Assembly: GCA_040954595.2 (NCBI GenBank)
Contig: CM082584.2
Span: 11,036,001-11,100,000, forward strand
Length of the DNA: 64,000 nucleotides
Direction: 5' to 3'
Source: Balanoglossus misakiensis
Lineage: Eukaryota; Hemichordata
Made by a program: the position numbers and the translations under genes. Shown piece by piece: positions 11,301-25,022 of this stretch (positions within the stretch are counted from its first letter, which is position 1; each line of letters starts with the position of its first letter). The notes beneath the pieces were generated by a model that did no database searches, had not been told where the DNA came from, and was given only the letters and a program-made list of their open reading frames with translations.

Positions 11301-14300
11301 TATATAATCTTTCTGTTATATATGATGCCATCTTTGATTATGTATGTATGCTAATCAGTGCATAATAATCAAAACAGAGCCAAGGTCTATGCCTTTTATG
11401 CAGAAATTTCATTTATTCATGCGCCTGATGTCTTATAGAAGGATTGTAGATAAAAATTCCTGAATCCATTGAAGTAATGCAAATGCATGCATTATTAACC
11501 TACCATTACTATTACTAACTGCGGATAAAAGTGTCTGGGAAGTGTAGCTGGTTAACGCTAGTAATGTCTGGTTGGTAGACTTTGATGAATCAGCTGGTGG
11601 TGGATGTGGACAGACTGCACCGTTGGTCACATTCACTGCGGCTGACATGTTAATATGATTTACATCCTCTGTAAAAAAAAAATTACAGCCATTATGGATA
11701 AGTATGTCTGTTTGTAGGGCACATCAGAAGATTTTTGTTGCCAGTTGAAATGGTTTAACCCTATAACTTATCTAATGACCTGATTGATAATTTACCACAA
11801 ACGGTTTGCTTGTACAACTCATAACTTACCATAAATGAATTTGACAGTGTGGTACAGGAAGTTGGATAGGAGAACCCAATAGACTATCATAGCACCCAGT
11901 AACGCCGAGAGGGAGAAAAACACGCTGGTATATTCACCCCATTTTCCGAGGTAGTGTCTGCATATATCGGAGAACTCAAGCACTTCTCCTTGGTGATCTG
12001 TTAAAGGAGAATGATTTTCCAGTAATTTCTGAGTGATTGTTGTGAACAAACATATATTCCCGAGAATGGTGAAGCATTTTATTCTTGAATGTGCATAGCA
12101 ACTGTGGCCCTTCAGCAGTGAATAATGGTCCGTACTGATTTAGCCTGCGTGTCATGTAATGTTGGTGTCTATGGCAACCATGCCAGCGTGACGAATGAAA
12201 ACTTACCAAAGTTGTCCACTGACTTCACAACCCTGTAACATGTATAGAGTGTCAGTCCAGCCATTGTAATCAGAATAATAATACCAAGAACCAATCCTGC
12301 TTCGCCTATTGCCCACGGCATACTCAGTAACGATGTACCCATCATGGTGTTCCACACAGAAAATCTTCAACGAAAAATAATAAAAGATGCATTGTAAGTT
12401 GAAATTCACAAAATACATGTCACATTTTGTTCTAATTTTACACCCCTTTCACTTCGTGCAGTGGGACCAAGATCAAACCACTGTGGGTATAATAACTTCT
12501 ATAGCTGACATTTCCTGTCTCAGTAGCCACAATAATTACAGGTACTAAAATCCTTCAAAGGAGACGGTTCTGACTGGGAACATGGAAGGCTTCTTTACGT
12601 CAGCAAAAGGCAAGTGTGAGGATTCAGATATTCTATTCATGAAATTTTCATTCCATTGTGAAATGTAGAAAAGGAAGGATATGAGGAGAAAGCAGCCATC
12701 TTGACTGCAGCACAACGGAGAAAAAAAACACCCTGCCAATTCTGACGCTTCATATCTCGTACCAGACATTGGTTGTTTCAACCGAGAACAATGGCTGATG
12801 TGGAGGATGAACGGAGTTCCTGCGATCACACCTTGCCAGAACCTATCTTAACAACAGCGCAGAAGAACCTCTTCATTGTGTGTGTCCTGATCCTGGTGAT
12901 CATCATCGCCGTGGGCCTGCTTGGCAACCTGGCCGTGTGCTGGCTGCTCTCCTCCCGCAGGAGCCTCCGCACGTGCACCAACGTGCAGCTGATCCTGTTG
13001 GGCGTCGTCGACATCATGGTGTGCGCCATCAGCTGCTCCATCTACCTCTACGGCACCCTGATCACGCTGAGCCAGAACATGCTGTGCCTGGACAAGTTCT
13101 TGGTGCTGCGCTACTTCAACTCCTTCGTGATGGGTTTCAACTGCATCACGGTGGCCCTAACCCTGGCCACCATGAGCATCTCCACCGCGTTGACGGCCAC
13201 CCGCAACATGCCCAAGGAAAAGATGCGCAGCGGCATCATCTTGTCTCTGAGCTTCAGTTTCGCAGTCGGCGCGATATGGGGCGCTTTTCAAGCCGTCTTA
13301 AGTGGCAAAATGCTCCCAAACATGTCACATGGGGAACCATACCTTCCCATGATGAAAATATCGGACATAGCTGGTGGGGTCATTATTATGGTAAGCGTCT
13401 TCACGATCCTAATCTCCTACATCTATGTGTACATTAAACAGAGAATGAGCCTTACGGTTGTGCAGGCTTTCGACGGGCAGGCCAGCGACAGTGACAATGA
13501 AACTGCAGACATTGTATCTCTGAAAACACATATGGTGATGGTTCTGGCTTTCGTGATAACCCACATCCCGGCTATGATATTCTGCTTTATCCATTTCAGT
13601 TCAGAAGCTGAGATGAATGTGCTGTATTTCATACCACTGGTGTGTCTCTACTACTGTGGCAGTGCACTTAATCCGTGCATATACCTCGCCACGTCACAGA
13701 CTTATCGGCACCGGTTTCTACTGATCATACCAAGCAGCAAATGTACAAGGTCTTAAGACAGAGGTGCAATATTGGATAATGATAATGATTATTGGAAGTA
13801 TGTTTCTATGCCTCAATAACACTGCTGAGTGAATAGCCCCATATGCTCTAAATTTCATTGCACAGATTTGTCGAGATTCATCATTTCATAAATGGTCAGT
13901 CCAAACTGAAGGTTTTGTCTCGTCTTTTTCAGTGGTGCACAAACAAATGTGACTTTGAGGATTTCTGTCCTCAGCAAAACTGTTGCCTGGTTACTTAATT
14001 CACTGAAGGATATAGAATGGCTCATATATACATGTAATACCTAGGCAACAGTTGCAACGGAAAACAGCGTCTTGGAAACCCACTTTTATAGTTTCTTTCA
14101 AGGGAAAACTAAAAGATAAACAGTGGTGAGTTTGTTTTGACATTTCCACTGGTAGCTTCATAATCTGCAAATGTCATCACATAACAAAATCTGTTTTGTA
14201 AATCTAGTCTTATTCAGTTTTGCTTTCATTTTATCTTTTACCCTTTTCACTGATATTGTAGTTTTGTACATGTAATATGATAGACTTACATGGTGATCAC

Positions 14301-16304
14301 ACTGGACTGTTTGCCTTCGTCTGTCTTACGGATTGGCAGCAATAAGAAAAAACTTGTTGGGATGACATGGTCAGGTATTCGCTATGGAAAAAATAAACAG
14401 AAAATATGAAATAACACATGGGGCCTAAGAAAAAAATGAGTTTCCACACTGACACGCTTTGTGACTGAATCACCATTTCCATGTGCTGTTTTCTTTCTTC
14501 TTAATCTTCTTGAAAAATGTCTTATTTTTGAGTCATTTTTTGACTGATTTTTGCAATAAAGATGAGATCAGCCAAGCCAGTTATGAATACTGTATCTTTT
14601 CTTCAGACAATTCCCAGATGTGTGACATTTAACTGTTTTTCTGTCAAAGACCCTTTCAACTGAACTCTGAGGATTGTACTCTGAAAAATTCATTTTCAAA
14701 TGAACATTTAATTGCCAAAAGTGGTACCACTGATTCAATTCAATGAACAACCAACAATAATTAACATTTTGCCATGACAACATGCAGGATTGGCAAAGAA
14801 GCCTCTAAGTTATGCTGTTTTTCAAATGGTTGCTCTCACTGTTTGACCTTGTCAGCTTTTAATGTGGCCTCCACTCAGTTCAGTAAATTAAATAAGCGAG
14901 ACAGAGTCTCAAGGCCAAAGCGTACTGGTCAGCCATACATTGCAATGGAAAAATGCATTTGATGGGGTAAGAAGAATTTCATTTTGACCAGTGTATGTCA
15001 AATCCTTGGAATGAATACTAACCAGTGTATTGTCCTCTGGTGGCATTAATTTACTGTAATATTTGTGTCTGTTGTAAGTCACTGCCGCTGTCTGTTCCTC
15101 TACTGTTTGGACTCTATTCAAGTTTGTCAAACTCGGCGTGTAGTGGAAAGGTTTTCTGTAAGATGAAAACATTCTAAGATGAAAAACAAAATACATCAAA
15201 ATGTTACTCTGGTTACTACCAGATAACATTACATTTTACATGTGAAATAGGAAACTCAAAAACTCATACCTTGTTTTTTGAACAGGCTCATCAATTGAAG
15301 CTTTGGACAGTCTGTCATTGGGACTGTATGAATTTTTGATTCGTGGCGAGTGCTCCAAAGAAGACCCTCCAGTGAAACTCGAATTTCTTGGTACAGATGA
15401 TCCGCCTGAATCTTGTCCAGTGCCGCTTTTACCATTTTTCTGTGGACTCGCTGTGATACTTGAATATCTAAAACAATATAAATATTCTGTAGTGTTTCAC
15501 GTACTTTTGGGAAATGGTAGTAATGACCAATATCCAAGAATGCCTGCATTTCAGGCAACTCCCTATCATTCGGTGACATTTAGACTTTGAATGCATTAAA
15601 TATTCTTAACATTCAATTGTTTATTTCTTTGATCACATCAAACCTTCAATTGTCATGATGAACAACAGTGTTTGTGAAACATACTACATTGTACATAACA
15701 ATGTAATATGTTATGTAACTCTGTTTTAAAACTCCTGAGTGTTCATGTCTAGTTGGACCATCAACCATAGTAACAGACAGGAGGTCTGGTCATGTTTGAT
15801 TCATCACTTTTGTGGGATTCAAGTTGGCATATATCACCATAAACAGTACATGTAGGTACGATTTCGCTAGTTTTATTTCGATGACATTGTCACTTGACAA
15901 AGAATTCATTAACACCTGTTTGTTATTATACACAGAGCTCTGCATACATTTTCACACATGAAAGGCTGTGAATTATTTGCACAAATAAACCACAGACTCA
16001 CAGTGGCACAGACCTTAGTCACTGGTGATAATTTGCCCTTTCCTAAACGTGGTAATGGTATTACAAAAAGATCAAAGAGCGTGAGTTCCATCTGGCAGTG
16101 GGAAACGAACGATATATTTCATTCTGAGCGATCTAAGCCAACAAACGACGAAAGAAACTTCATAGGTTTGTTTTAAACTGTTGTATTCCCCCACACAGAC
16201 AAGTTGATCGTGTACTCGACTCACCCAGCTGACGTTGTTGGGATGTCTTCCAAGTCATCATAGTCCACTTGGATCGAAAGTAGCGGTTTTCTCTCGTCAT
16301 CCAT
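8375..16304 (-). CDS. SLC38A9: SLC38A9, lysosomal arginine-sensing amino acid transporter
   Basis: Fourteen coding positions in transcript order: 16304-16225, 15467-15270, 15155-15023, 14381-14290, 12364-12207, 11997-11830, 11668-11504, 11170-11021, 10884-10780, one of 10543-10437 or 10206-10100, 9400-9296, 9111-8963, 8798-8709, 8552-8375. The product is about 625 residues (human 561). In mammals the protein sits in the lysosomal membrane, moves amino acids with arginine, and signals arginine to mTORC1 through Ragulator and Rag GTPases. The ~167-residue cytosolic tail holds the conserved blocks KPFHY, KYYSKL and PDHVIP that I know from the human Rag/Ragulator-binding region. TM1 has [14 protein letters not shown], and the luminal loop has several N-glycosylation sequons. 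TM6 is encoded by two alternative exons. The gene shares a 761-base divergent region with PGM1 and hosts a GPCR in the intron 12365-14289. Confidence 0.95.
10100..10206 (-). other. SLC38A9: Alternative TM6 exon, copy b (second in transcript order)
   Basis: A second 107-base exon, same phases, acceptor CTCCTCATAG and donor GTAAGT. It encodes 36 residues beginning [18 protein letters not shown], about 25 of 36 identical to copy a. It has Cys in the IHNC position, as I recall for human SLC38A9. Using both copies (214 bases) or neither breaks the reading frame. Confidence 0.85.
10437..10543 (-). other. SLC38A9: Alternative TM6 exon, copy a (first in transcript order)
   Basis: A 107-base exon with acceptor TTGTTTCTTGTAG and donor GTAAGA. 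It enters in phase 1 and leaves in phase 0. It encodes 36 residues beginning [18 protein letters not shown] and keeps a Gly in the IHNG position, as in the paralogue at 4110-4216. Confidence 0.85.
12791..13756 (+). CDS. Intronless class A (rhodopsin-like) G protein-coupled receptor, orphan
   Basis: A single 321-residue open frame with seven hydrophobic segments. TM1 has the GN motif (GNLAVCWLL), TM2 the conserved Asp ([10 protein letters not shown]), TM4 a Trp (GAIWGAF), TM6 a Pro (THIPAMIF), and TM7 the NPxxY motif as NPCIY. The TM3 end reads LATMSIST, so the usual D/E-R-Y triad is absent, and there is no CWxP in TM6. The ligand is not identifiable; divergent receptors of this kind are common in invertebrate deuterostomes. 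The start is the first in-frame ATG; a few codons upstream are open but have no ATG. The gene lies entirely inside an SLC38A9 intron on the opposite strand. The first ~400 bases are markedly GC-richer than the rest. Confidence 0.85.
   Translation: MADVEDERSSCDHTLPEPILTTAQKNLFIVCVLILVIIIAVGLLGNLAVCWLLSSRRSLRTCTNVQLILLGVVDIMVCAISCSIYLYGTLITLSQNMLCLDKFLVLRYFNSFVMGFNCITVALTLATMSISTALTATRNMPKEKMRSGIILSLSFSFAVGAIWGAFQAVLSGKMLPNMSHGEPYLPMMKISDIAGGVIIMVSVFTILISYIYVYIKQRMSLTVVQAFDGQASDSDNETADIVSLKTHMVMVLAFVITHIPAMIFCFIHFSSEAEMNVLYFIPLVCLYYCGSALNPCIYLATSQTYRHRFLLIIPSSKCTRS
13757..14289. other. GPCR 3' flank within SLC38A9 intron
   Basis: AT-rich sequence between the GPCR stop and the next SLC38A9 exon. 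I see no clear gene or repeat. Confidence 0.5.
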
Positions 16305-17065
16305 GTTCAAACTCTGAATTCAGCGTAATCAACAAGACGACAGAGAGAGTGTTCTGTGTGTGCGTCAAAATATTGCCACGGATCTATCCATTGACGCTGG
16401 CATCAACACGATGACCGCCATCATTGATCATGTGCACGTGATTTGTCCAAAGGTCAAAGACTACGTAGCTTAGCCAAGTTTAGAACTCTCTCAAACTGCA
16501 GGTGTGACGAGCCCGTTCATAAGTAAAGACTGTCGACACGACTTCAACAGTGAACATGTATATCGTTTGGTATCTGACGATTTTTCGCAAGAAACGAATT
16601 TCGGCAATTTGCTTCATGAAACGGAAATAATGGAAAACCCAATTATTGGAAATAACTGGGTCAAATGTAAATTTACAAGTAGGTTGGGTGGTTTCAGATC
16701 ACATCACTGCACTGTGACGGATAGGGTGGGTCATTAAGTCAATTGAGAGAAAATGTTATTTCCACTATTGCGTGTGCCCTTGTGATTGAATAAGTAATGT
16801 ATTATTAAAAAATAAGCACTTATAATTTCATACTACGAAATACTCAACACTTTCTTTCCATACCTAGCATTTGAACAGAGCTTACCACCCCTCTAAAGTA
16901 ATAGTCGATTTCAAGCGTACATGCCCGTCAGGTCAAAAGGTCAGGTCGAGGCACGTTCGCCTTCGGTGTGTTGTTGGTGATTGGGGCACGTCAGCTGGTT
17001 TCAGGACAGATTTAGCAATTTTGACGTGGATATACTTTATCACTGTTTTCCTGCTCTCCTACAAG
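16305..17065. promoter_or_regulatory. Divergent SLC38A9 / PGM1 intergenic region
   Basis: 761 bases separate the two start codons. It contains the double E-box at 16428-16441 near the SLC38A9 side. Open frames here (16504-16737, and an in-frame extension of PGM1 from 16871) resemble no known protein and are probably untranslated. Confidence 0.6.
16428..16441. promoter_or_regulatory. Abutting M-box and E-box in SLC38A9 promoter
   Basis: TCATGTGCACGTGA joins an MITF-type M-box (TCATGTG) directly to a CACGTGA E-box, 124-137 bases upstream of the SLC38A9 start codon. In vertebrates such boxes are read by TFEB, TFE3 and MITF. Function is inferred. Confidence 0.45.
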
Positions 17066-21057
<3,992 letters not shown>

Positions 21058-21244
21058 AAAAAAAAACAATCTTGCCTGAAATCTCTGACAGACTACCGGT
21101 AGACAGGAGACCCAAAACTGCTGGATTTCTGTCAAATGAAGACCATTTGCAGCACTGTAGTAGGAGTATTTACTGATGCATCATGGGATGTCAGAACTGT
21201 ATCATTGTTGCTCATATGTTTGCTGAAATCTTGGTAGAGTAGTC

Positions 21245-21338
21245 TTAACCCTTTCACCCCCCAGTTCCTTCTTTAGAGGTCTAACCTCACCATAGAAGAC
21301 AACGGGTTTGGACTGGACCATAGAGGTGAAAGGGTTAA
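21245..21338. repeat. Palindromic ~90-base element, copy A
   Basis: Begins TTAACCCTTTCACC and ends GGTGAAAGGGTTAA, a 14-base perfect inverted terminus. The interior matches copies B and C. TTAA ends suggest a miniature foldback transposon. Confidence 0.8.
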
Positions 21339-21614
21339 ATGTTGGTGAAGAGTTCATGTGCCAAGCAACTAGTTGCCAGGTGCCAGGAAGAATTTCGAAT
21401 TCTAAAAAGTCATGTACCAGGCAGCTGGTTGCTGAAATCTTTTTTATTGTTTGTTTTTTCCAGACATATGATGTATATTGCATCATATACCTGGCAAGTT
21501 GTTTTAATTAGCTGTGGTTGGTTGGTTGGAATTAGTGTTTTAATTTTGTTCTTGGTACAAACATTTCTGTTTTATTTTGTGTTTTTGAACACCTTTGTCT
21601 TAGGACTGCAGTGT

Positions 21615-21701
21615 TTAACCCTTTCACCCCCAGTTCCCTCTTTAGTTCCCTACCGTAGAAAACAAGGGGTTTGGACTGAACCATGGTGGTGAAAGGGTTA
21701 A
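21615..21701. repeat. Palindromic ~90-base element, copy B
   Basis: Same termini and orientation as copy A, 276 bases downstream of it, with an internally similar core including a GGGTTTGGACTG block. Confidence 0.8.
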
Positions 21702-23616
21702 TACTTCCCAGAATGTTAAACATTTGTTCAGAGAATCCAACTTTCTTGCCAGAATTTACCATCTCAGTCAGAGTGTGTTGTGTGCTTAGTATTCTCATAA
21801 TTCCCTTTGTTATTGTAAAATCTAGTATTTAAACACAGAAGTCCTTACTGAAATAAGTATACCATCTACTTAAAATTTGGCCACAACTAATTTGTAGTTG
21901 TTTGAAAAAAAAGTTGCATGTATGTTTTCTTTTGTGTCTGTTAGAAAACCAAATCCTATCTATGATGGTAGATGATGTTATGTAATACTGTATATATATT
22001 ATAGTTTATAAATTATAAATAAATTATGATAATGTATTTGAAATTAAGTCCATACATCCAGTTCTGTACAACTCAACTATTCTGTTATGACTCATCATAC
22101 ATTATTTTTTGTTGTTGAAAAATGCAAACTCTTCGTAAGAATAACACACACTTTGTGGTCTGTGTGTTTGATGGTCAAACTTTGTTGTTATAAACCATTT
22201 TACTAAATTACAGACAATTGAGTAAAGTGCTTATATACACAACAAATTTTGTTATTGGTTTATTGTAGGATATTTTTCTAGCATTGGCGTGCATCTGCTT
22301 GCCAATTTTCTTTGTTCTCCCCACACAGCATTTTAAGCTGTGTAACATAAATTATAGTTGCTGAAGTGATTGTAATCTTGTTTTGAGTGTTATTTTGATA
22401 AGTGAAACTGAAAGAAGAAAATCATATGTTGATTCCCAAAGTATATAAACCTGAAAATAGCACCAGTGTAGCAAGAAAAATTAGCACTGTGTGATTCTTA
22501 TTTTGCAGGAATGAGTTTTTTGTTTGCATGTGAAGAGTTCTCTCTGACTTGTGACTTTTTGTAATCATGTGCATGGCAGTTAAGATTGCAAACATTATAA
22601 TAGTTCAGAAAAAAGAGCTGTAGTCACCCTCACTTGTTCTTGTAGGTAAAACATTCTACCTTGAACTGAAATATTATACTTTTTGTGGAGACTTTACTTG
22701 ATCTTTCTCATATTATGAAAAATCTGAATTCTGCTTGATGCCTGTTCCTTATATGTATTTGTAGTTTTCATTGTTGTTTTTTTAATTTATTATTTAATTT
22801 TAAGAAGCGATTTTTGTAACTAAGAAACTTGTAGTGGTAATGGTAAAGTGAGAACTTACCCAACTGGAGTTAGCAAATTTCTCAAAACTGCCCCATGCAC
22901 TGCAGAGATGCTTTGTATTGTGTTGATGTATCTAAATTATTTCATGTTGACTAAATTATAGGGGGAAGGTAGGCAGACAATTATTAATCCAGATGGCTGT
23001 AGGTAGATCGCATAAGACACAGGTACATACGTATGACTTGAACAACTTTTGTCATAGCTGTGTGCCTGCAGTTCATGCTTTTGTTGTAGTTGGCCTGTTG
23101 TTAAATAAAAGTAAAATAAACCAGCTGTCTGAGTCGTTCATTATCCTTCAGTGGTTTGATCCAACTCCAAGGGAATGGGGGTTAAAACCTTCAAGCAGTA
23201 TGTGATATTGATGTCAAATTGAAGGCCAAAGTAATGCACAGGGGAAAAAAATACCCAAGACAATTTTTCCAAAACTATAAAACTTCACAGCTGTTGTTTT
23301 TATTTTTGTCTCTGGAAAAAAAACAATGCTTGGTTTTACATTTGATGCAAGTGTGAACTTGTGAAACACTGGAGACATCAATCGTTCACAAACCAAAATG
23401 TATAATTTCACACTCAAAAGGTTTTACATGCATTTTTTAAGTTACACTTTAAAAAAATCTTCTTCATGAATAAATTATGTACTTTGTACTGTAGAAAATA
23501 ATGAATAGCACCATGAACTTCAGACCAGCACACACTACACTAGGTATACACTAAATCTGTTGGCAATGCTGGCCAAATAAATAAATTCTATAGACAGGAT
23601 TTCATCACTGCTGCGT

Positions 23617-24851
23617 CTAAGCTTCAGCTGATTGCCTCAGCGACTCAAGCAATTGTTTTCTGTCCTTCGGAGCAGTGGCAAAATACAACTTCTGCTGTTC
23701 GGAGTACTTGTCATCAACTGGGATGATATCCCGATACGACCAATCCTGCCAGCGGTCGTTGAATCGCTCCAGAAGCTCCTTTCTCATTTCATCGGTAGAG
23801 ACAACGTCTGGCGGGGATTTCTGTTCGAGGTCCGGCACTTGGATGTCTCTGAAGATTACCACGCCACGCAATGCAAACCAGCCACCATACTTGGGATGTA
23901 TACTCACGCCAAAAATTCTCTGAAAAATACAAAATAGAGATTGTATATTAGGGCCTTGACAGAGGGCAGGCTGACATGAAAGAGAAGTTAACTCTGTCCT
24001 TATAACAATGGACTGGCAGTTGTTATATTTCCATCAATTTATTCTGATGTCCTCTTATCGTCCTGTTGGTTTGTAATGTATCATCCCTCACCTTATCCTT
24101 GTCCCAAGGATCATTCTTCATATCTTTTCTCTGGTAGTAATAAGCAGCTCCAGCAACATGGCCTGCAGTTTGCACCAGAACCTTGGGTCGCCTATTTGCG
24201 TGCATGTCATAGTCATGGAAGATTTCTATCTTCTCATCTGGGAGTATCTGCAGAATTACCAATATATCATAATTACACTAGGTTGTACAATCTCTCGGTT
24301 TTTTTTACAAATGGGCGAAAACAATATAGGATGACATAGTACAAGTATCATGGTAGTCAGTGGCCGAGAATGCTTGGCATTTTGCAGCATAAGAACTCAC
24401 CTCTGCCACCTTCTGAAGGTGAGTGTCCATACACTGGTCAATTGGATCTCTGGTAGAATCCAGGCAATCCACTCTGGTTATGTATGGCAAGAAAGCTTTC
24501 TCAAAGACATTCGGCGTACTGATCATTATGTATGCCAGGGTATCAGCTGGGTAGTCCAGCTTGAAGATTGCATCCACAGCGTCATTGTACCAACCGACCT
24601 GAAGGAAAATGAAATGATCTCAGTAATGTACAAATGGTAAATTTCATCCACAGAAAAGTGAAAGCTTGTCATCGCACTGGAGTCTGCAGAACACATCAGT
24701 TAGCATTAAAATAATTAACAGCTCCAGATGAGAACCTACGACAAAGACACCTTGAAAGACATACCTTAAACGGATAGAATTCGAACCCGATAGGAGTGAA
24801 AATGTCCGAAAACTTCTCGTCGATGTTTCCTCCGACTCCGGAAGCGGCCAT
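23617..24851 (-). CDS. MMACHC: MMACHC, cobalamin trafficking and processing protein (cblC)
   Basis: Four exons in transcript order (24851-24765, 24598-24401, 24247-24092, 23919-23617), all phase 0, encode 247 residues. In vertebrates this cytosolic flavin-dependent enzyme receives cobalamin leaving the lysosome and removes its upper axial ligand for methylcobalamin and adenosylcobalamin synthesis. Diagnostic blocks are PIGFEFYPFKVGWYND, DPIDQC, NRRPKVLVQTAGHVAGAAYY (including the His that in human binds near cobalamin), the HPKYGGWFALRGVV block, and WQDWSYRDI. The protein stops about 35 residues short of the human one, without the Pro/Ser-rich vertebrate tail. It shares a 171-base head-to-head promoter with GILT. 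Confidence 0.95.
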
Positions 24852-24910
24852 TTCTAGTGTCAACTTTGACCTTACTCATCGACCAATTACAAAACAGCAA
24901 ACTTTTAACC

Positions 24911-24932
24911 TCACATGACCAAGTCACCTGAC
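24911..24932. promoter_or_regulatory. Paired E-boxes in the MMACHC/GILT bidirectional promoter
   Basis: TCACATGAC (24911-24919, the M-box complement), then three bases, then GTCACCTGAC (24923-24932), one change from the CLEAR palindrome. The pair sits inside the 171-base interval between the two start codons. A very similar pair occurs in the CTNS/MRPL55 promoter. Confidence 0.5.
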
Positions 24933-25022
24933 TTATTGCGAAGCAAACAAAACCTCCCACCGGCAAACCAGGGTATTCTTATCTTCGTTGACAGCGTTGT
25001 TTCACTAGAAAAACTTGACAAA

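Larger units (their letters stand above)
21058..23616. other. Long PGM1 3' UTR and convergent MMACHC 3' flank
   Basis: There is no coding exon. Two palindromic elements lie at 21245-21338 and 21615-21701. AATAAA at 23104-23109 is the likely PGM1 poly(A) signal, giving a 3' UTR of about 2 kb. TTTATT near 23299 could serve MMACHC on the minus strand. Confidence 0.55.

Noticed and set aside
12880-13437. 185-codon frame overlapping the GPCR
   Set aside because: Shadow frame of the GC-rich half of the receptor; Pro/His/Arg-rich with no domain.
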